DNA of 64,000 nucleotides. Source: Brucella pseudintermedia (GTDB lineage: Bacteria; Pseudomonadota; Alphaproteobacteria; Rhizobiales; Rhizobiaceae). The notes below the pieces were generated by a model. That model did no database searches, was not told the DNA's origin, and saw only the letters and a program-made list of their open reading frames with translations. Each line of letters begins with the position of its first letter. The stretch's first letter is position 1. The translations under genes and the position numbers were made by a program. The stretch spans positions 186,001-250,000 of the forward strand of contig NZ_WBWE01000001.1 of the NCBI RefSeq assembly GCF_008932435.1. The letters run 5' to 3'. Below are positions 37,055 to 45,884 of this stretch, piece by piece.

Positions 37055-39025
37055 TCAGAAACCGCCGGGCGGACGTCCCGAAGACAGGCCGAAACCATCG
37101 ATCAGCGCTTCTGTCGCATCAGCTTTCAAAATCTGATTTTGTATATCCTTAAGACGTGCGAATAACTCGCCCGTTTCGTCTGTTTCAAGCGCGGCTTCAA
37201 CGGCTCGCAGTTCCTTATGTAGTGTACGCGCCCGCTGATGCAAGTGAAGCGCCTGCCGAAGCGCTTCCCGGGCATCATCTTCAGCGGCCAGAGCCGTCGC
37301 GGTCCAGAGCTTCGCGCCCTTCACCACAAGTTCGAGCATTTCGATCTGTTCGCCATGTCCGGCATTGACCAGCGCCCGCCGCATCGCATGGCCATCTTCG
37401 ATGTGACCGGCAGCCAGCACATCCAGCATGGCCAGATGCAGCGACCTCAACGCTTCATGCCCCAGATCGAGCGCGGCCAGCGTTTCAAAATCCTCTTCGA
37501 TCAGGCGCGGATGGTTGAGAAGCGTCAGCACGATTGCGGTTTCGCGCAAAGGCGCGTGCGAGCCCGCCCCCGGCCTGCCGCCTTTTACCAGCGTGGAACG
37601 CACCAGACTGTCGGAAATCGCAAGACGCCCCCCGGCGCCAGCCGGTCCGCCGCGCCCGCGTCCGCCTTCGTTCCTGCGGTTGAAAGACGAATTGCGCTGC
37701 CCTCCGCCCTGATACCCCTGACGTCCCTGACCGAAGAAAGCCTGCGCCCGGTCGCGCATGTCCTGGCTGTAGTGGCGGCGAATATCCTCATTGGCGATGC
37801 GGCTCGTAATCTCGCGCAGCCGCGCTTCAAGCTCGGCCCGGCGTTCCGGCGTATCGAAGACACCGCCCGTCGTTTCCCGCGTCCACACCATGTCGACCAG
37901 CGGCTTGGCATCGCGCAGGACCGCGTGGAACGCAGCCGGACCTTCCGCCTTGACGAGATCGTCCGGGTCCTGACCTTCCGGCAGAAGCGCGAAACGCAGC
38001 GACTTGCCGGGCTGCAAAGCGGGCAATCCCAGATCGACGGCGCGGTAGGCGGCGCGAAGCCCCGCCCCGTCGCCATCGAAGCACAGAACGGGTTCCGGGC
38101 TGATGCGCCACAGCAGATCAAGCTGTTCTTCCGTCAGCGCCGTGCCCAGCGGAGCCACCGCCTGATGGATACCCGCCTGCGCCAGCGCAATCACATCCAT
38201 ATAGCCTTCAACGGCAATGATGGATTTGGCGGGCTCGCCGCCTTGCGGCTGGCAGGCCTTGCGCGCCCGCAGGCCGTTATAGAGCACCCGGCCCTTGTGA
38301 AACAGTTCGGTTTCCGGCGAGTTCAGATATTTGGCCGGGGCATCGGCGGAAAGCGCGCGCCCGCCAAAGGCGATGATGCGCCCGCGCAGATCCTCGATCG
38401 GGAACATGACCCGATCGCGGAAACGGTCATAGGAAACGGCAATGCCCTCGCCATGGACGACAAGGCCGCACGCCTCGATCTGTTCGCGCGACACGCCCTT
38501 GCCAGCCAGAAACTCCTTCAAGGCGTTGCGCGATTCCGGCGCATAGCCGATACGGAACGTCTGCTGCGTCGCCGTCGAAAGGCCGCGGTCGCGCAGATAG
38601 GCGCGCGCCTTGGCCCCGACAGCGTTTTGCAACTGGCTCTCAAAAAACTGCGCCGCCAGTTCCATGACATCGTAGAGCGTAGCGCGCTGCGCCTCACGCT
38701 TTTCCATTTCCGGGTCACGCGCAGGCATCGGAACGCCCGCCATATCGGCAACGCGTTCGACAGCCTCAGGGAAACTCAGCCCCTCAAGATCGGTCAGAAA
38801 CTTGAAGTGATCGCCGGTCACACCGCAACCGAAACAATGATAGCGGCCCTTGCGGTCTTCACAGTGAAAGCTCGGCGTCTTCTCGCCATGGAAAGGGCAG
38901 CAGGCCCAGAAATCGCCCTTTGGCGGATTGCTCTTCTTGCGGTCGAACGAAACGCGCGTTCCAATCAGCGTCGAGATCGGGACGCGGTCTCTGATCTCAT
39001 CGAGAAAGGAGGGCGGAAAACGCAT
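37055..39025 (-). CDS. dnaG: DNA primase
   Basis: 656 residues. It makes RNA primers at the replication fork. Order: zinc-binding domain with CPFHGEKTPSF and CFGCG (about residues 41-66), catalytic TOPRIM core containing VEGYMDVIAL, LGTALTEEQL and the metal-binding CFDGDGAG, a Gly/Arg-rich linker (about 430-460), and the C-terminal DnaB-interacting domain. The family start is ATG 39025 (MRFPPSFLDEIRDRV); GTG 39037 is a possible alternative adding four residues. Upstream of rpoD in the same direction. Confidence 0.96.
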   Translation of the reverse strand: MRFPPSFLDEIRDRVPISTLIGTRVSFDRKKSNPPKGDFWACCPFHGEKTPSFHCEDRKGRYHCFGCGVTGDHFKFLTDLEGLSFPEAVERVADMAGVPMPARDPEMEKREAQRATLYDVMELAAQFFESQLQNAVGAKARAYLRDRGLSTATQQTFRIGYAPESRNALKEFLAGKGVSREQIEACGLVVHGEGIAVSYDRFRDRVMFPIEDLRGRIIAFGGRALSADAPAKYLNSPETELFHKGRVLYNGLRARKACQPQGGEPAKSIIAVEGYMDVIALAQAGIHQAVAPLGTALTEEQLDLLWRISPEPVLCFDGDGAGLRAAYRAVDLGLPALQPGKSLRFALLPEGQDPDDLVKAEGPAAFHAVLRDAKPLVDMVWTRETTGGVFDTPERRAELEARLREITSRIANEDIRRHYSQDMRDRAQAFFGQGRQGYQGGGQRNSSFNRRNEGGRGRGGPAGAGGRLAISDSLVRSTLVKGGRPGAGSHAPLRETAIVLTLLNHPRLIEEDFETLAALDLGHEALRSLHLAMLDVLAAGHIEDGHAMRRALVNAGHGEQIEMLELVVKGAKLWTATALAAEDDAREALRQALHLHQRARTLHKELRAVEAALETDETGELFARLKDIQNQILKADATEALIDGFGLSSGRPPGGF

Positions 39026-39343
39026 TACAGATTTCACTTTCGGTTGATAGGGCAGGCTGTTCGGGCAGCGCGTGCATTTAACAGAGTATATAGGCGCGCC
39101 CGCTTCCGCAGTCCATCGCGCAGGCGCGTCCCTCCCCGCTAATCACATGTCGCGAGCAGACAAGTTCATTGTCACAAAACTGTCATATATTCGTCATGAC
39201 TGCATGGGAATGGATTGCTTTTGGTTGCGAACAAGCCCATATCTCTTGGAAATTTGATTAGCCGGAACATATTTTTTCTTCATTTGTTGCGTTAGCTCAA
39301 TCAACCAGTTTCAACCCTGTCTCCAACCCGAAGGGATTTTGCC
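39026..39343. other. Divergent region between dnaG and Na/Pi cotransporter
   Basis: About 320 bases. It contains a three-repeat Pho-box-like array (listed separately) facing the cotransporter gene, and presumably the dnaG promoter. No short gene was found. Confidence 0.55.
39169..39197 (+). promoter_or_regulatory. Pho-box-like array before the Na/Pi cotransporter
   Basis: Three heptamers at exact 11-base intervals: TTGTCAC (39169-39175), CTGTCAT (39180-39186) and TCGTCAT (39191-39197). This is the clearest Pho box in the window. It lies about 147 bases upstream of the start codon, so the leader would be long. PhoB control of a phosphate transporter fits. Confidence 0.85.
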
Positions 39344-41020
39344 GTGAATGGTTCTGTAGTCCTTTTGCATCTGGCCGGTGCAGTTGCCCTCCTGTTATGG
39401 GCAACACGCATGGTGCGGACCGGGGTGGAGCGCGCCTATGGCGACCGGCTGCGCAGGCGCTTGCGCAACCAGATGCAGAACCCGCTGCTTTCCGTTGCCT
39501 TTGGCCTTGCCCTTGCTGTCGCCCTGCAAAGCTCGACGGCGGTTACGCTTCTCGTCGGCTCCTTTGTCGGCTCCGGCTTTGTCAGCGGCATCGGGGGCCT
39601 CATGGCCGTGCGCGGCGGCGAGCTTGGCTCCGCCCTTGTCGTCAAGATTCTGAGCTACGACCTCACGCTTCTGGTGCCGCTCTGCCTCGTCATCGGCACG
39701 GGCATCTTCATGACCACCGAGCGCCGCGACTGGCGGCAGATCGGGCGTATTCTTGTTGGCATCGGCCTGCTCATCATGTCGCTGGAAATGACCGGGCAAG
39801 CCACGGAGCCGCTGCGGCAAAGCGAATTGCTGCCGGTTATCGTCGATTATCTTTCCGGCGATCCGGTCACGGCCTATCTGCTCGCAGCCCTGATGACATG
39901 GCTTTTTCACTCCAGCGTTGCCGCCGTCATCCTGCTCACCACCTTTGCCTCGCGCGGGCTGATCCATCCCGAGCTTGCCGTGGTGATGGTTCTGGGCGTC
40001 AATCTGGGTTCGTCGATCATCGCCCCGATCCTGACCCGCCATGCCCCGCCCGAAACCCGCGTCGTGCCGCTCGGCAATCTCCTGATGCGCGGTGCGGGGT
40101 CGCTCATCATGCTGGTGCTTTATCAGACCTTCAAACCGTCTATAGCCTTCCTTGGCGCTGACCCGGTTTCGCAGGTGGTCAACGCGCATATCCTGTTCAA
40201 CGTCATCGTGATGATTGCGGGCATCCCTCTTTCCGGCCTCGTTCTGCGCGCGACCGAAGCGCTCGTGCACCTCAATGCCGACAGGAATGCGCCCGCGCAG
40301 CCTCTGGCGGCCGAGGAATACAGCGCGCTCGACGCCGCCGTGCTCGACCGGCCTTCGCAAGCGCTCGCCAATGCGACCCGCGAAGTTGTCGGCGTCTGCG
40401 ACACGATCGAGGTCATGCTGCGCCGCATCATTGAACTTTATGAAAAGCCGGATCAAGCCCGGATAAATGAGCTGGCCGCGCTTGACGACCGGGTGGACAA
40501 GAAGCACGCGGCGATCAAGCTCTATCTCACCAGGCTTGCGACCCATGAGCTGACCGATTTCGAGTCGCTGCGGATGCAGGAACTGCTCGGCGCCTGCGTG
40601 AAGCTCGAACAGGTGGGCGACATCATCGTGCGCAACATGCTGGCGCATGTTCAAAAGAAGATGGACCACAACCTTGAATTTACCGAGGAAGGCTGGAAGG
40701 AACTCAGCCATTTCCACGCCATGGTTCTGGCCAATGCGCATATGGCGTTCAACGTAATTGTTTCGCGCGATGGCCGCACGGCCCGCCAGCTTGTGCAGGA
40801 AAAGGACCAGTTGCGCGAACTGGAAAAGCAGACGAGCATGCGCCATTTCACGCGCCTGCGCGAAGGTGCCACCCGCAGCATCGAAACGAGCTCCATCCAC
40901 CTCGACACGATCCGCGACCTCAAGCAGATCAACTCGCTGCTGGCCTCCATGGCCTATCCAGTGCTCGAAGAACAGGGGCTGCTCAGCGACACGCGCCTCA
41001 AGGCCGCCAAACAGAGCTGA
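39344..41020 (+). CDS. Na/Pi cotransporter family protein with C-terminal PhoU-like domain
   Basis: 558 residues. Two inverted NptA/PF02690 repeats form about nine helices; each contains the QSSTAVTLL or HSSVAAVIL motif of sodium/phosphate cotransporters. Residues about 340-550 form a PhoU-like helical domain (ATREVVGVCDTIEVMLRRIIELYE and ELLGACVKLEQVGDIIVRN in parts). It takes up phosphate, or in some bacteria exports it. Start is GTG 39344 after AAGGGA. The Pho-box-like array upstream supports a phosphate role. Confidence 0.9.
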   Translation: MNGSVVLLHLAGAVALLLWATRMVRTGVERAYGDRLRRRLRNQMQNPLLSVAFGLALAVALQSSTAVTLLVGSFVGSGFVSGIGGLMAVRGGELGSALVVKILSYDLTLLVPLCLVIGTGIFMTTERRDWRQIGRILVGIGLLIMSLEMTGQATEPLRQSELLPVIVDYLSGDPVTAYLLAALMTWLFHSSVAAVILLTTFASRGLIHPELAVVMVLGVNLGSSIIAPILTRHAPPETRVVPLGNLLMRGAGSLIMLVLYQTFKPSIAFLGADPVSQVVNAHILFNVIVMIAGIPLSGLVLRATEALVHLNADRNAPAQPLAAEEYSALDAAVLDRPSQALANATREVVGVCDTIEVMLRRIIELYEKPDQARINELAALDDRVDKKHAAIKLYLTRLATHELTDFESLRMQELLGACVKLEQVGDIIVRNMLAHVQKKMDHNLEFTEEGWKELSHFHAMVLANAHMAFNVIVSRDGRTARQLVQEKDQLRELEKQTSMRHFTRLREGATRSIETSSIHLDTIRDLKQINSLLASMAYPVLEEQGLLSDTRLKAAKQS

Positions 41021-41027
41021 TCCATTC

Positions 41028-41053
41028 AAAAAGCCTCCGCCAAGGCGGAGGCC
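41028..41053 (-). terminator. Terminator of yqeY
   Basis: GCCTCCGCC and GGCGGAGGC form a perfect stem (41033-41052), followed on the minus strand by TTTTTG. It lies 30 bases past the yqeY-like stop and also close to the stop of the converging cotransporter gene. Confidence 0.82.
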
Positions 41054-41082
41054 CGAAAGGCTTGCAGAGAAGCTCTATCTTT

Positions 41083-41535
41083 TCACTGCAAAAGCGATTT
41101 CACGATGGCGCTGGCCTTGGTGAAATCCATCTTGCCGGCATAGCGCTCCTTCAGCACCGCCATGCACTTGCCCATGTCGCGCAGGCCCTGGGCGCCGATT
41201 TCGGCAATGACATCCGCACAGGCCTGCTTGATCTCGTCGTCCGACATCTGCTGCGGCAGGAACTCGGAAATGATCGCAATTTCCTCACGCTCGGCTTCCG
41301 CCAGTTCGATACGGCTGCCTTCCTCGTAAATGCGGGCGGATTCCTCACGCTGCTTGACCATCTTGCCGAGGATGCCGAGCAATTCCTCGTCCCCTACCGG
41401 GTCCTTGCCCGCGGTGCGATTGGCGATATCTCGGTCCTTCACCGCGGCCATGACAAGGCGCAGCGTCGACATGCGGCGCTTGTCCTGCGCTTTCAGCGCG
41501 GTCGTGAGGGCCTGGGAAATCTCCTGGCGAAGCAT
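41083..41535 (-). CDS. GatB/YqeY domain protein
   Basis: 150 residues, the free-standing YqeY form of the tRNA-amidotransferase B C-terminal domain. MLRQEISQALTTALKAQDKRRMSTLRLVMAAVKDRDI is characteristic (quoted in part: MLRQEISQALTTALKAQ and STLRLVMAAVKD), as is the C-terminal GLRDMGKCMAVLKERYAGKMDF. Its role is thought to be tRNA-related but is not proven. It is divergent from carA, as in many alphaproteobacteria. Confidence 0.92.
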   Translation of the reverse strand: MLRQEISQALTTALKAQDKRRMSTLRLVMAAVKDRDIANRTAGKDPVGDEELLGILGKMVKQREESARIYEEGSRIELAEAEREEIAIISEFLPQQMSDDEIKQACADVIAEIGAQGLRDMGKCMAVLKERYAGKMDFTKASAIVKSLLQ

Positions 41536-41902
41536 AACGTCTCTCCTGACGGTGTTTGTTCTGTGTTGTTCGTTTCGTGCATCTATACAGCAAGCGCACA
41601 GAAACGCCGAGCTGTCCGAACCGACATCCCGAGAAATAATGCGATGAATATCGTCATTATTTCGGGAAAGCCAGGTTGCAGACGATTGACCCGGCCTTCA
41701 AGTTTCTCTATTGCTCAAGGCTTAGCAGGACATCGGCACGTGCTGGCAGTGGGAGGTTTGAAATCCCCGCTGCCTTTTGGCGCATATATGACCCTTGACG
41801 CTTCATCTTTCAAGCTACCTTACCGGTGGCGGGTTGGAACACGAACGCGTGCCGCACGAACTGACAATGAAATAACATGCTGGCGAAACAGGAGTGCAGA
41901 CC
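41536..41902. other. Divergent intergenic region before carA
   Basis: About 370 bases with promoters for yqeY-like gene and carA. No attenuator hairpin with T-run, arginine-repressor palindrome or riboswitch was recognised. Confidence 0.4.
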
Positions 41903-43126
41903 ATGACAGAAAATACACCCAAAACAGCACCCTGGACTGTCGAGAAGCGAACCGCCATCCTGGTGCTTGCAGATGGAACCGTGATCGAAGGCAAGGGCCT
42001 CGGCGCGACCGGCGCGATCGAAGCCGAAGTCGTGTTCAACACGGCGCTGACCGGTTACGAAGAAATCCTGACCGATCCGTCCTATGCCGGGCAGATCGTC
42101 ACCTTCACCTTCCCGCATATCGGCAATGTCGGCGCCAATGCCGAAGACATTGAAGACCTCACGCCAGCCAACCGCCATGGCGCGGTCGGCGCGATCTTCA
42201 AGGCCGACATCACCTCCCCATCGAATTTCCGCGCCACGGAAGATCTGGACGCGTGGCTCAAGCATCGCGGCATCATCGCCCTCGCCGGTATCGATACCCG
42301 TGCGCTGACCTCGCTCATCCGCGAACGCGGCGCGCAGAACGCAGTCATCGCGCATGATCCGAGCGGCAAGTTCGACCTCGACGCGCTCAAGGCCCGCGCT
42401 GCAGCGTGGAGCGGCCTCGAAAACCTCGATCTCGCCAAGGACGTTACGGTCGGACAGAGCCTCACATGGAAGGAAACGCCATGGACGCTCGCAAATGGCT
42501 ATGGCGAACAGGAAGCCCCGGAATATCACGTAGTGGCGCTCGACTTCGGCGTGAAGCGCAACATCCTGCGCCTGCTCACCGGTCTCGGCGCGAAAGTCAC
42601 CGTACTGCCTGCAACTGCGACGGCTGAGGATGTTCTGGCTCACAATCCCGATGGCGTCTTCCTGTCCAACGGCCCCGGCGACCCGGCGGCGACCGGCGAA
42701 TATGCCGTGCCGACCATCAAGAAGCTGGTCGAAACCGAACTCCCGGTCTTCGGCATCTGCCTCGGTCACCAGATGCTGGCGCTGGCGCTCGGCGGACGCA
42801 CCGAGAAAATGCATCAGGGTCATCACGGCGCCAACCATCCGGTCAAGGACTACACGACCGGCAAGGTCGAGATCGTGTCAATGAACCACGGCTTCGCGGT
42901 GGATTCAGATTCGCTGCCGGAAAATGTCGAGGAAACGCATGTGTCGCTCTTCGACGGCACCAATTGCGGCCTGCGCGTGGTCGGCAAGCCGGTCTTCTCG
43001 GTGCAGCATCACCCTGAAGCATCGCCTGGCCCGCAGGATTCGCATTATCTCTTCCGCCGTTTCATCAATCTGATCCGCGAAAGGAAGGGTGAAGCGCTGC
43101 TTCCAGAACGCGAACAGGCAGCTTAA
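41903..43126 (+). CDS. carA: Carbamoyl-phosphate synthase small subunit
   Basis: 407 residues. It hydrolyses glutamine and passes ammonia to CarB for carbamoyl-phosphate, feeding arginine and pyrimidines. The N-terminal CPSase domain (LADGTVIEGKGLGATG; GYEEILTDPSYAGQIV) is followed by a class I amidotransferase domain with nucleophile Cys in GICLGHQMLALALGG and the His/Glu pair in HHPEASPGP. ATG 41903 is chosen (AGGAG 8 bases upstream) instead of GTG 41894. Its partner carB is 4.1 kb downstream. Confidence 0.97.
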   Translation: MTENTPKTAPWTVEKRTAILVLADGTVIEGKGLGATGAIEAEVVFNTALTGYEEILTDPSYAGQIVTFTFPHIGNVGANAEDIEDLTPANRHGAVGAIFKADITSPSNFRATEDLDAWLKHRGIIALAGIDTRALTSLIRERGAQNAVIAHDPSGKFDLDALKARAAAWSGLENLDLAKDVTVGQSLTWKETPWTLANGYGEQEAPEYHVVALDFGVKRNILRLLTGLGAKVTVLPATATAEDVLAHNPDGVFLSNGPGDPAATGEYAVPTIKKLVETELPVFGICLGHQMLALALGGRTEKMHQGHHGANHPVKDYTTGKVEIVSMNHGFAVDSDSLPENVEETHVSLFDGTNCGLRVVGKPVFSVQHHPEASPGPQDSHYLFRRFINLIRERKGEALLPEREQAA

Positions 43127-43149
43127 ACCCGCCGCAAATTATCAAAGTA

Positions 43150-43178
43150 AAAGGCCGAAGCGAAAAACTCCGGCCTTT
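43150..43178 (+). terminator. Terminator after carA
   Basis: AAAGGCCG pairs with CGGCCTTT with a 13-base loop, followed by CCGTTTTC. It lies between converging carA and the MFS gene and may work in both directions. Confidence 0.7.
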
Positions 43179-43193
43179 CCGTTTTCACATCCG

Positions 43194-44432
43194 TCAAACC
43201 TCTGACAGCTTGGCCGCAGGCGCGGGCCGCACCCGCGCCACCACGATGACCAGCGCCAGAAAGACCAGCCCGGCGCCCACCGCATAAGGCATGCCCGCAA
43301 AGACGAACGGCGCATTCTTGCCGGTGAAAATCGCGAAAAGCTGCGTGAAGATGAGCGGGCCGATAATGGTCGTAATGCTCGACACGCTTGTCAGGGCGCC
43401 TTGCAATTCGCCTTGCGCCGAAGGCGGAACCTTACCCGCAGCGATGCTTCGCAGCGGCGGATCGGCCAGACCTTCCAGCGCCGTCAGGAAGATGACGGCA
43501 TAGACCATCCAGCCTTCCCACGCGATGGCGTATCCGATCAGGCCCAGACAGGAAAACAGCACGCCGGTAATCGCCGTGCGCCGCTCGCCGAGCACCGGCA
43601 GAATGCGCGGCAGAACCAGCGCCATGACGACAGCCGCGCCGATGCCGAAAAGCCCGAGCGAAAAGCCGATCTGCGCTTCACTCCAGCCGTAGCGGTAAGC
43701 GCCGACAAAAGCCCAGACGGACGGATAGACGGCATGGGCCAGCCAGAACAGGAAGAAGACCAGCACGACCCAGCCGATGCCGGGATAGTTCCGCATCTGC
43801 TTGAGCGCGCCAAGAGGATTGGCGCGCGCGATCTGGAATGAGCGCCGGTTTTCGTGCTTCAAGGTTTCCGGCAGCAGGAAATAGGCCAGAATGAAGTTGA
43901 TGAAGGACAGGAACGCCGCTCCGTAGAACGGAACGCGCGGGCCGAACTCACCCAGCAAGCCGCCCAGAACCGGACCGAGCGCGAAGCCGACACCGAAGGC
44001 AATACCGATCAGGCCGAAATTGCGCGCACGATTGCTGTCATCGCTGACATCGGCAATGTAGGCCGAAGCCGTGGCGAAGCTCGCGCCGCTGATCCCTGCC
44101 AGCACTCGGCCGACGAACAGCATCCAGTAGGTCGTTGCCAGCGCGCAGATGAGATTGTCGAGCGCGAAGGTGAAGATCGAGGCGAGCAGCACCGGACGTC
44201 GGCCAAAGCGGTCGCTCAGATTGCCGATCATCGGGGCGAACAGGAACTGCATCCCGGCATAAACCAGCAAAAGCCAGCCGCCATCCACGGCAGCGGTGCT
44301 GATATCCGCCCCGGTCAGCTCTTCGAGAAAAGTCGGCAGAACCGGCATGATGATCGCAATGCCGATAATGTCGAGAAACAGTGTCATAAAGACGAGTAAC
44401 AAGCCCCGCCGTACAAACTGGGGATCATGCAT
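43194..44432 (-). CDS. MFS drug-resistance transporter, TetA-like
   Basis: 412 residues, twelve predicted helices. The N-terminus MPVLPTFLEELTG and loop motif GNLSDRFGRRPVLLAS belong to the TetA/multidrug 12-TM family, and GRVLAGISGASFATASAYIAD is the helix-5 antiporter motif. Probably a proton-coupled drug efflux pump; similarity to tetracycline pumps does not by itself prove resistance. ATG 44432 is chosen since it gives MHDPQFVRRG, the usual start. It sits alone between carA and a metallopeptidase gene. Confidence 0.88.
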   Translation of the reverse strand: MHDPQFVRRGLLLVFMTLFLDIIGIAIIMPVLPTFLEELTGADISTAAVDGGWLLLVYAGMQFLFAPMIGNLSDRFGRRPVLLASIFTFALDNLICALATTYWMLFVGRVLAGISGASFATASAYIADVSDDSNRARNFGLIGIAFGVGFALGPVLGGLLGEFGPRVPFYGAAFLSFINFILAYFLLPETLKHENRRSFQIARANPLGALKQMRNYPGIGWVVLVFFLFWLAHAVYPSVWAFVGAYRYGWSEAQIGFSLGLFGIGAAVVMALVLPRILPVLGERRTAITGVLFSCLGLIGYAIAWEGWMVYAVIFLTALEGLADPPLRSIAAGKVPPSAQGELQGALTSVSSITTIIGPLIFTQLFAIFTGKNAPFVFAGMPYAVGAGLVFLALVIVVARVRPAPAAKLSEV

Positions 44433-44651
44433 GGGACACCTGAAATACGCTCCACGAGAGACAAGGTGGAACATTCAAAAACTGTGTTGATTGGAGAACT
44501 CGCGCGCCATCGCCGCTCAAAAATGAGCGTCACGCTTGTAAATCGAAAAAAGGCCGCGCCGGTGCGAAGCATTTATCTGGAAAATTATTTCACGACAAGG
44601 CGAATATTGCCAGTCCTGAACAAAAGAATAAGCGATGTTCATGCAAAAAGG

Positions 44652-44676
44652 AAAAGGCGGTCGAAACCGCCTTTTT
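44652..44676 (-). terminator. Terminator after neutral zinc metallopeptidase gene
   Basis: AAAAGGCGGT-cgaa-ACCGCCTTTT, 20 bases past the stop of the gene on the minus strand; strong T-run. Confidence 0.9.
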
Positions 44677-44695
44677 CTATAGTCTCACAGTGGCC

Positions 44696-45628
44696 TTAAA
44701 CATCGCCGCTGAATGTATCGCAGGATTCCAGCTTTCCGCTGTCGAAACCGCGCTGGAACCATTTGGCGCGCTGGGCTGAGGTGCCATGGTTGAAGCTTTC
44801 CGGCACGACATAGCCTTGGCTGCGGCGCTGCAACGTGTCATCGCCGATCTGATGCGCGGCATTCAGCGCTTCCTCCAGGTCTCCGGCTTCCAGAATGCCT
44901 TTCTGCTCGGTGTAATAACCCCATACACCCGCGAAGCAATCGGCCTGCAATTCCACGCGCACCGACATCTGGTTCGCCTGCGTCTCACTCAGTTGCTGAC
45001 GCATCTGGTTGAATTTCGGCAGAATGCCCAAAAGATTCTGGACATGATGCCCGACCTCGTGCGCCAGAACATAGGCCTGCGCGAAATCGCCGGATGCGCC
45101 GAAACGGTTCGCCAGTTCCTTATAAAAACTCAGATCGATGTAAAGCTTGCGGTCGCCGGGGCAATAAAATGGCCCGGATGCGGCAGAAGCAAAGCCGCAG
45201 GCTGAACGGACCTGGCCGGAAAACAGCACCATGGTCGGCGGCGTATAGGTCTGGCCCCGCGACTGGAAAATGCCGCTCCACACGTCTTCCGTCTCGGCCA
45301 GCACCGTGCGGGCAAACTGCGTGGTCTCATCATTGGCGACATTGCCGCCTTCGGCGACCGTCCGTCCTGATTGGTCGACTTGCTGGGTCATGCTCGGTCC
45401 CATGCTGCCATCGCCGAACAGGATCGGCAGCGGGTCAATGCCGAGCGCGCGCAACACGAAGAACATTACCACCAGAATGAGAATGCCGGAAATGCCGCCG
45501 CCGCGCACGATTCGAAAACCGGGACCGCCGAGTCCCCCGCCGCGACCGAAGCCGCCGCCTATACCACCGCCCTGCTCTCCGCGCAGATCTTCAACATTGT
45601 CGCTTTGCCTACGGCCTTGCCAGCGCAT
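44696..45628 (-). CDS. Neutral zinc metallopeptidase (YpfJ family)
   Basis: 310 residues. A Gly-rich N-terminal segment (GEQGGGIGGGFGRGGG), one membrane helix (about 48-66) and a C-terminal zinc-peptidase domain. The zinc motif HEVGHH occurs in YVLAHEVGHHVQNLLG (about residue 198), with LQADCFAGVWG supplying a further ligand region. The catalytic part is probably outside the cytoplasm. ATG 45628 is preferred (GGGGAG upstream) over the 67-residue longer frame. Physiological substrate unknown. Confidence 0.9.
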   Translation of the reverse strand: MRWQGRRQSDNVEDLRGEQGGGIGGGFGRGGGLGGPGFRIVRGGGISGILILVVMFFVLRALGIDPLPILFGDGSMGPSMTQQVDQSGRTVAEGGNVANDETTQFARTVLAETEDVWSGIFQSRGQTYTPPTMVLFSGQVRSACGFASAASGPFYCPGDRKLYIDLSFYKELANRFGASGDFAQAYVLAHEVGHHVQNLLGILPKFNQMRQQLSETQANQMSVRVELQADCFAGVWGYYTEQKGILEAGDLEEALNAAHQIGDDTLQRRSQGYVVPESFNHGTSAQRAKWFQRGFDSGKLESCDTFSGDV

Positions 45629-45884
45629 TGACCAACTCCCCTGCACCGTGCCGCTCCGAAGAAGCGCCACCAAACTATACCTGTAATTGTCGCAGAAAGA
45701 GTTGGCACGGCAACATAAAAAGTAAATGGCAGCGTCAATCACAAACGAAGACTCTTTCGCAATAGTTTGGGCACAAGAACACCCGTCATGCGCCGATAGG
45801 CGAAGCCTCTGCGATCTATACGCTAGCAATTGCAGAAATGCTCGGTTATCGCTACAGCATGTACCGTCAATGTGGGCACAGACG

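Noticed and set aside
36619-37098. 159-codon frame between rpoD and dnaG
   Set aside because: It overlaps the end of dnaG, has no clear ribosome-binding site, and its composition is not protein-like.
37238-39142. 634-codon frame antisense to dnaG
   Set aside because: Same kind of shadow; DnaG motifs are complete on the other strand.
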